From the NCBI RefSeq assembly GCF_037126465.1, contig NC_088207.1:45566143-45630142 (forward strand): a stretch of DNA of 64,000 nucleotides, in the 5' to 3' direction. Of the stretch, positions 57,957 to 64,000 are shown in pieces; position 1 is the first letter of the stretch, and the number at the start of each line of letters is the position of its first letter. A program made the position numbers and the translations under genes. The notes below the pieces were generated by a model. It had not been told where the DNA came from. It did not search any database and saw nothing but the letters and a program-made list of their open reading frames with translations. Source of the DNA: Ornithodoros turicata. Lineage: Eukaryota > Arthropoda > Arachnida > Ixodida > Argasidae.

Positions 57957-58157
57957 TATAGTGAAGGAGCCTGCGCAGTGGGCAGAAGACAGTGAAAACA
58001 CAACACGAAGCGCTCAAACCAGCAAATGTTTACTCTGAAAGACACAAAAATATATCAAGCATATTGCACCTTTCAAAGTAAACATTTGCGAGTTTGAGCG
58101 CTTCGTGTTGCTTTTTCTCGGTCTTCTGCCCATTGCGCAGGCACCTTCATTATGACA
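57957..58157. mobile_element. Hairpin element with ACACAACACGAAGCGCTCAA arms
   Basis: TAGTGAAGGAGCCTGCGCAG, GGGCAGAAGAC and CACAACACGAAGCGCTCAAA on the left are inverted at 58067-58157 (TTTGAGCGCTTCGTGTTG, GGTCTTCTGCCCATTGCGCA). The arms are about 80-90 bp and the loop ~30 bp. Related single arms or hairpins occur near 24309-24355, 30107-30243 and 38425-38556. Confidence 0.85.
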
Positions 58158-58570
58158 TTATAGCAACCGTAGCAACCACAACTATGGCAGTGTAAGCGCA
58201 AAACCGAGCACAAAAATCGTGAAGCCACGCGTGCGTTTCGTTTATCTCATTCGAGAAGCCTTTACATCGATCTCTATCTATAGGTAGCTTCCTTAACGTT
58301 CCAAGGTCTTTATAAATGTGAATGCAATACAAGTACCTCGAAAATCACTGTAATAAAGGAAGGGCCTCGCACAGTCGATTTCATGGCCGCACCATCCATT
58401 CATCCCCTCCCATTGTACACAATAAAATGATGTTATCGTCTTCGCGCGCAATCTAGCTCCGTACAGTAAGATGCTTCTTTCATCACTTCTGGGACCATTG
58501 CCATTTCACGCATTTCTAAGGCGAGCGGAATTAAGTTAGTCGTGCCCTTTCCCTTGGCTTGGGAGTTATA
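58158..58570. other. Unassigned sequence
   Basis: No gene or repeat family is recognised. Confidence 0.4.
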
Positions 58571-59335
58571 TACCCCTGCCACACGTGCACGAAAAATGAC
58601 ATTAGGCGTATAATGAGTTAAGTCTTAATGTCATTTGTGCCGTGCTATACGCAGATATTTAATGGTGTTAGTCTGAATGACAGTTTCCGCGTAATCGCCA
58701 CAACTCATTCGCCTACGAAATGCGAACCCTCCTTCCCATTGTCTGAGCACAAGAGAAATTTAAAACTTCCATAAAGCCACTCTGTATACTGCGCACCGGA
58801 CAATTATTTTGTAAATTACACGGAGGAAAGCATTATTTTTGGCAAAATGCCTGGCGTTATGAACGATTGTTTTTTGTTTTTGTTTTTTTGCATATTTGCT
58901 TTTGGCGTAGGCTGTCACCTGACAGGTAAGATGACAAGAGTTTTCCGACATATAGTTCAGGCCGTCGGTTATGAAATAAAGCAAATTTTCTCATTTTGTG
59001 GCATATTATGTGCATCGTGATAAAGCAGCAGATTTATCACGATGAATGTACACCAACTACCCCGCCTTCACACACTCCTTCAGCATATTATGTGTATTTT
59101 CAATATCTTTGAACACGTTTACGCTCTTCTTACTTAGTACCCCACCCCATCCCTTACGCGGCTAGCGGGAGACCTGCATCGACATCATCGCGTTTAATGT
59201 CATTCCAATCTGACGTGTATAGTACGACTATCGTAAGAAAGGGGAATGGGATTCGAAATAATCGACATGGGATTCGGGACCCGAATGACATTACACACTA
59301 ATGTCATTTTTGTTCTGTACCGTGTGCCACGGGCA
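58571..59335. mobile_element. TACCCC-family element, third type
   Basis: The left end TACCCCTGCCACACGTGCA and the right end, reverse complemented, TGCCCGTGGCACACGGTAC converge further in on AAAAATGACATTA. Flanking triplets ATA and TTA do not match exactly. The interior shows AATGTCATT words in both directions near each end. The size is 765 bp. The 74-codon minus frame inside (58760-58984) has no recognised domain. Confidence 0.75.
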
Positions 59336-60073
59336 TTAGTCGAGGCGTAAACACAACACGCTGTAGAACGCTCACGCTTTTCATTGGCTGTAGCCTTAGT
59401 AAATTTGCAATGCCACTCGCGTGGCCAACAACAGCAAACCATCCTAGGCATTACCCCCCACCCCCCGAAATGTCACTTACCTATAACAATTTTGAAATGA
59501 CTGTGGGTTACATTGTATAATGGACGCTACACGGGACAGAGAGAGCTCTAAACTTGCAACTGAAGGAAACACAAGGCAAGACCAGTTCAAAGGAAGAAAA
59601 AAGGGAAGAACCATGTGTCACAGTCAAGTTTGATTAAATGCATAATTTGATAACTGGCAAATTTTAGACAAACCTCCGGTGTCAGTCGAGACATGCATTC
59701 GTACATCTGATGTTGAGTGCAGTTTGAAACTAGATGATGCTTATACGTCTGGCTACGCAGGAAGTCGAACGTGAAAAATCACAATTCGTTTGGCGGCAGA
59801 TAAAACAGAAAGAAAAAAAGTCGGTCAAAAGTCATCTATACGAGAGCGTTCCCGTCTCTTTAAATGAAAGAAGTTACTTCAGGTTACCCGCGTGAGCTGG
59901 GGGACTGGCCGGCTGAGCTATAAGGCGACGAATGTGCACAGCCCTTGTCAAACATGTGTATCGCGACTCCTTTCACATATTACGTAACCGTTCATTTCGT
60001 TACACATACACGCATATATGTATTTTCGCGTATAAGTGAATTGGAGTAGCCGGATCGTCTGATGCAGAGGCAA
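59336..60073. other. Unassigned sequence
   Basis: A C-rich run lies at 59455-59466. No gene is recognised. Confidence 0.4.
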
Positions 60074-60564
60074 CAGGGTTGCGGAGTTGTCACTCCGGAG
60101 TTGGAATCATTCGCGATTTATCAGAGCCCGGAATGCAGTTGGAATGGAATGGCAGAAACTGTCCTAGGAATGGAATTGGAAGGAAATTAGGATTTTTTTG
60201 TAGTAATGGAATTGGAATGGTTTGGGTGCTCCTTGGCAGTTTTGGTGTCAACCTGCACGGTTTCTGCCCTCGCTCTCTTTGCACTGCACCTGCACACGGT
60301 CAAGAGTGAAATAACCTTGTCTTTGTGCTTTTTCCTCGATTGGTAATCTAAATCTCCTCTAGCACTGACTTGCCAGTGCGGTTACCGAACCCTTTCTTTT
60401 ATTGAGGGAACGAAAGTAATGGAATGGGGTTGCCAAGCCATTCCAGGAGTGGGAATTGACCATACCTTTTCATTACGAGGAATTAAAAGGAATGGATTTA
60501 TCACAAATCTCCATCGCTCGGAATGGAACTGGAATGGAACGAGTGACCCCATTCCGCAACCCTG
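60074..60564 (-). mobile_element. hAT-like element, second copy
   Basis: Perfect 11-bp inverted ends CAGGGTTGCGG and CCGCAACCCTG are present. The interior aligns, reverse complemented, with 28072-28541 (GGAATGGCTTGGCAACC, CATTCCGAGCGATGGAGAT-like, GAATGATTCCAACTCCGGAG). The flanking octamers AGAGGCAA and AAAGACCT do not match, so the target site has decayed or rearranged. Confidence 0.88.
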
Positions 60565-60960
60565 AAAGACCTCTATCTATCGAGGGCTAAGATGAGAGTG
60601 AAAGGCAATACCTCCATATTTTTCGTTCAACGCCCAAACGAGCCTAATCTAATACTTAGTGTGAAGGGACAACTAACGGAATTGTCTTCCACCTCCAGGG
60701 GGCTTTTACGTGCGTCTGACGCACGCCACTGTTACCCACGTTTGCAGAGGAATGTATAACTGCTTCACAAACCGTGTCACGCAGCGAGGCGGTTTCTTTC
60801 TTTACTGCATATTGTCACTGTTCATTGTCAGTAAGGCTGACGCGAGCAGGAGTTCATGTGTATCAATCCCCGCTGGGGTTTCGTCTCTTTGAGACATGCG
60901 GCCCTGATGCGGGAACCAAGTGCAAACTAACAAACAATCCTGTAACAATGTGACGGGAAG

Positions 60961-61175
60961 TCCCTCAGGACGAGACCCGCCGATATTTCGAACAGAGGCT
61001 GAAGAACAGCCTGTGTTCGAAATATCGGCGGCTCTCGTCCTGAGGCACTTTCCTTCACATTTCCTTACCGGTTCGCTGAGGGAACATGTTTAATAGAAAG
61101 AAAACAAAAGAGGAAATGTCAGCCAGACTGGTTTCACCTGGCCGGTTCGCTGGATTTTCTACCCTTCTAAGCCAG
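60961..61175. repeat. TTCGAAATATCGGCG fold-back repeat
   Basis: Inverted arms of 41 bp (60961-61001 and 61008-61048) contain CCGCCGATATTTCGAACA and CTCAGGACGAGA. They are followed by ACCGGTTCGCTG twice (about 61066-61077 and 61141-61152) and GGATTTTCTACCC. A single-armed fragment lies inside the element at 2897-3620. Confidence 0.75.
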
Positions 61176-61246
61176 TAACAAGTTCGCTACACCTTCTTCA
61201 TTCGCTATATTCGACAGCATTCGCTATACCTTCCTCCGTCTTAGTA

Positions 61247-61520
61247 TAGGTCCTGACAAAAGTTTACGGAACATCGTCTCAGGGGCGAAACATCCCACAT
61301 CATCACTTATTTGTTGTTGTTGTTGTTATGGAACACCAGAGTGACGTATGTCGTCATCGGAGCCATACCCTTGCAGCAAACGGGAGCAGACAGACTTACA
61401 GACGCAGGTGGCTGGGTATTCCATGAACCTGTCAGTAAGCGTGTCCACTCCCATTCCCTTCTAGGGTGCCGCTCCGAACAAGAAACACGTCGCTCTGGTG
61501 TTCCGTACACTTTCGTGAAG
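61247..61520. mobile_element. Tc1/mariner-like element, second copy, interrupted
   Basis: The left end TAGGTCCTGACAAAAGTTTA continues with CGGAACA. The right end GTGTTCCGTACACTTTCGTG is a diverged inverse of it. The interior (GTAAGCGTGTCCACTCCCAT, CTAGGGTGCCGCTCC) aligns inversely with the 17234-17448 copy. A 56-bp insertion near the left end is annotated separately. Confidence 0.78.
61274..61329 (+). mobile_element. Truncated non-LTR tail insertion with (TTG)n
   Basis: GGAACA flanks both sides (61268-61273, 61330-61335). The insert (GGGGCGAAACATCCCACATC, ATCACTTAT then TTGTTGTTGTTGTTG) resembles the last ~75 bp of the 3' UTR at 34255-34331, including its (TTG)n tail. It is read as a strongly 5'-truncated retrotransposition event. 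Confidence 0.65.
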
Positions 61521-62886
61521 ATCTGTACACACATGGGCAAGCAGTCCAAAAAGAAGGCAGGGTCCCCTGAAGTTTGTAAACTACCCATACTGCGTTGTTA
61601 CCCTATGAGGGGTAAATGAGAAATATGCCGGAAGATGAAAGCATCTGTTATGCAATTAACGTGTGCGTACAGACTGTTTGCAATGGTCGTCTCCCAGACT
61701 TGTATAGCTAATACTTCTGGATCTCCTAGATTTCTAGCCGTAGTCACAACAAACTGTACACTGTAACAGGAGATTGGTAGCAATTACAGATTCTAGTCCC
61801 CCGCATTGCAATTACTCCCCATTGTAGTCCCCCGACCCTGAAATTTACTCACCAGCACTGCAAATAGTCGCTAAACTGAATAAACTTCCGTCTATTTAGT
61901 CCCGAAAGGGACTAGTGATTGTGCGTCAACGGATCTGGTTCTCCAAAGAACTATAGAATCGCTCCGTTTTCTTTCTTTTCTTTTTATTAGAGTGTATGCT
62001 TCGACGTATTGGTTATCTCAGAAATGGTGTAAACAATCGGCGCTTATAAAAACAGTAATATAGCCCAATCTGGTGCAAGCAAGAGAATTACTTTCGCCTT
62101 CCATTCTAACGCTTTTGTCGTCGTATGGAAGCCATTTGGAGAACTATTTAGTCGTATCTGCGTGGCGTATGGGTTGCTTAGTCCGGAGTTTTTCGCCCTT
62201 TTCATTGTAACAGTACTGCGGATAAGGATAAAGATATTCAGAAACAGGAAAGAACAGCTGCGCTAATTAATGCAATGGATTTCGTGGCCTCGTGACGTGT
62301 CACCGCACGCATTGCATGGCAGGAGAGTTCCAACAACTTCTCGGTTCCGCTGCTCTGTTTACAGGTGTACGTGCCTTCGAAATGAATAAAAGCGGCACCT
62401 AATCATTCACCTCTCTGGCACATCTAAATCTAAGTATACTCCCATGCATCCAAGCGGCCCGCGCATGTGGTTTTGCTTTCCGCTAAGCCTCACCGGCACA
62501 CCTGAATCGATGATGTCTAATCTCTTCCAGGAACAGTCGGTCGATAAAAGCAGTAGCACGTTAGAGCTTAACTCTGTTTGAGCAAATAAGACGCAATTAA
62601 GTTGGTACAGCACGAGGGACACTTGCGTCTGTACAGTCCTTACAACATACGAACTCAAAGAGAATTAGTATAGTGTGCATAGAAGTTCCCCTTATCCACC
62701 CTAGGAAGCGTATCCCAATTAATCAATTAATCGTATGTCAGCGCAAATTGGCTTTTATCGTAAGATAGCGTATCTGATTTCCCATTTCCAACCTTAGACT
62801 TCCTGTAGAACAAGTAAGCGTGCTTTAAAGCGATAGCTAAAAAAAAAAAGGGTGACCTCCGTGTATGTCTGTCCGTGACTTTATAA
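61521..62886. other. Unassigned sequence
   Basis: A short palindrome (GTCCCGAAAGGGAC at 61900-61913) and an A run at 62840-62849 are the only structures seen. Confidence 0.4.
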
Positions 62887-62911
62887 GGTCACGTGACACT
62901 GTCACGTGACC
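62887..62911. promoter_or_regulatory. Paired E-box palindrome, candidate protein-binding site
   Basis: GGTCACGTGACA and TGTCACGTGACC are perfect 12-bp inverse copies separated by one base, and each contains the palindromic E-box CACGTG. Flanking TTTAT/ATAAA extends the symmetry with a small bulge. bHLH factors bind CACGTG, but no adjacent gene is identified, so regulation is inference. It could be a tiny fold-back. Confidence 0.35.
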
Positions 62912-64000
62912 ATAAAGTGACAGCAATGTGGCAGTGTTCTATAAAGCTACCATGTTAAACGCGTTTTGCGCAAGGCCCAAACATGCAGACATTTCTTTAG
63001 AGGACACTGTGAAGAACAATAGTCTTGAAAAGAGGCAATAATAACAAATATCGCTTTGCGCAACCGCATAGCCCTTTTTTGTTCTTCACCCAGAAGCAAG
63101 CGGCTTAAGATGACGAATCTCTTCATTAATCCTCGTGATCACAAAACTGTCTTATGTGTTATGATCAAAGGAAAGTCACTGGCGTGAGGGTGTAGCGCAG
63201 AAGTGCTGAATAATACAGCGCGCGTAGGTCGTGCATAATGCATACTCATCCCGGGAGCTGCATGTGCTCGCATCGAGCAAAACATCGGGACGCGACTGGG
63301 CCGAGTTGTTGCCATTGCGACAGCTTCAAGTCTTCACCTGTAGATGCTCAAGCAATGTAGCTTCTGCCTGCTATAGATTAGGGTTCATATATGAACGCAA
63401 ATGTACGTAATACATGCGATATTAACGTTGATAATCCGATCGGGTGCAGTATACGACAGCAGCGCATAAAGGTATGTTTCGGTTCAACCATTGTGTTCGT
63501 TTCACAATGGTGTACGTATGCACAACGTGAGTCTCATAAGGAAAAGCTCTTGATACTACAACACTATGAGCAATCATTTATGCCAACTGACGCCCAAAAA
63601 GCGCAATGAGTGCTTAAAATGAAAAATGCACATCCGTCTAAATGAGCCCGCCGTCCGTTAGCGGTCATGAATTTGTGGTGCAAAGTTCATCACGCTTGAT
63701 GAGTCACATTTAAAATGAAATTTCAAACGTGAGCAGCCCATCCAACAAGCCGACACTGCCATCGTAGTCAAGTTGGCATTAAACATTATAAGCAAACTAT
63801 AGTGCTATCTGAGTGGCATCTGACGTTAAGATCTATTGGGAAAGCAAAAAATTCGATTTCACTCTCTATTATCAACATCAACATCGCCAACGTCGATTGC
63901 GCTCCCTCGTTTATTCGCTTCTTTCCCTGTTAGATCTCCATGCGTCAGGCAACTAACTTTTGCCGCTGTGTACCGTGTGTTTGACGAAAATCCCGCAGAT
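62912..64000. other. Unassigned sequence
   Basis: No repeat family or gene is recognised. A 72-codon plus frame at 63391-63609 has no domain. Confidence 0.4.

Overview
The window is eukaryotic nuclear DNA, almost certainly from an arthropod and most likely a tick (Ixodida). That assignment is inference. It rests on the repeat families: tRNA-derived SINEs with a (CAC)n tail that resemble the Ruka-type SINEs described in ticks, fold-back elements starting CACTCTTAAAAATGAAC, elements starting TACCCCTGTCACACGG, and several non-LTR retrotransposon 3' ends. There are no bacterial operons, CRISPR arrays or rRNA genes. The longest open frame is 185 codons and it starts inside a transposon arm. I could not support any intact host protein-coding gene, so this reads as an intergenic or long-intron repeat mosaic.

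Layout. 0-7.6 kb: a 213-bp fold-back, a TAA-flanked element (2897-3620), SINE debris and a CACTCTT-family fold-back. 7.6-9.0 kb: a ~155-bp pure GA run, a fold-back, and a ~950-bp array of GTGAGG/CCTCAC motifs with a 36-bp higher-order period. 9.7-13.5 kb: further CACTCTT fold-backs around a 1.26-kb AAAGGG-ended element that carries a second transposon. 14.7-20.9 kb: a 520-bp fold-back, a Tc1/mariner-like miniature element, two decayed RNase H/ORF2 ends and SINEs. 21-28 kb: little recognisable. 28.1-34.3 kb: a hAT-like element with near-perfect 8-bp target duplication, tandem repeats, and three non-LTR 3' ends, one split by a full-length SINE with a perfect 13-bp duplication. 35.5-42.1 kb: a TACCCC-family element containing a Copia reverse-transcriptase fragment, a minus-strand non-LTR end, and a fold-back combining ends and arms of two families. 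42.6-52.5 kb: short poly-T/poly-C SINE-like elements, a (CAC)-less SINE, a 656-bp TAA-flanked element, and the second AAAGGG copy. 54-64 kb: another non-LTR end, hairpins, a third TACCCC element, the second hAT copy, and a Tc1/mariner-like copy with an insertion.

How the parts relate. Most pieces are non-autonomous and depend on enzymes encoded elsewhere: hAT-, Tc1/mariner- and possibly Harbinger-type transposases for the inverted-repeat elements, and LINE machinery for the SINEs. The most informative content is the nesting. Paired copies act as natural empty sites for each other and fix the insertion boundaries and relative order. I found no evidence for a new defence, biosynthetic or regulatory system; the unusual signals are transposon structures and one odd tandem array.
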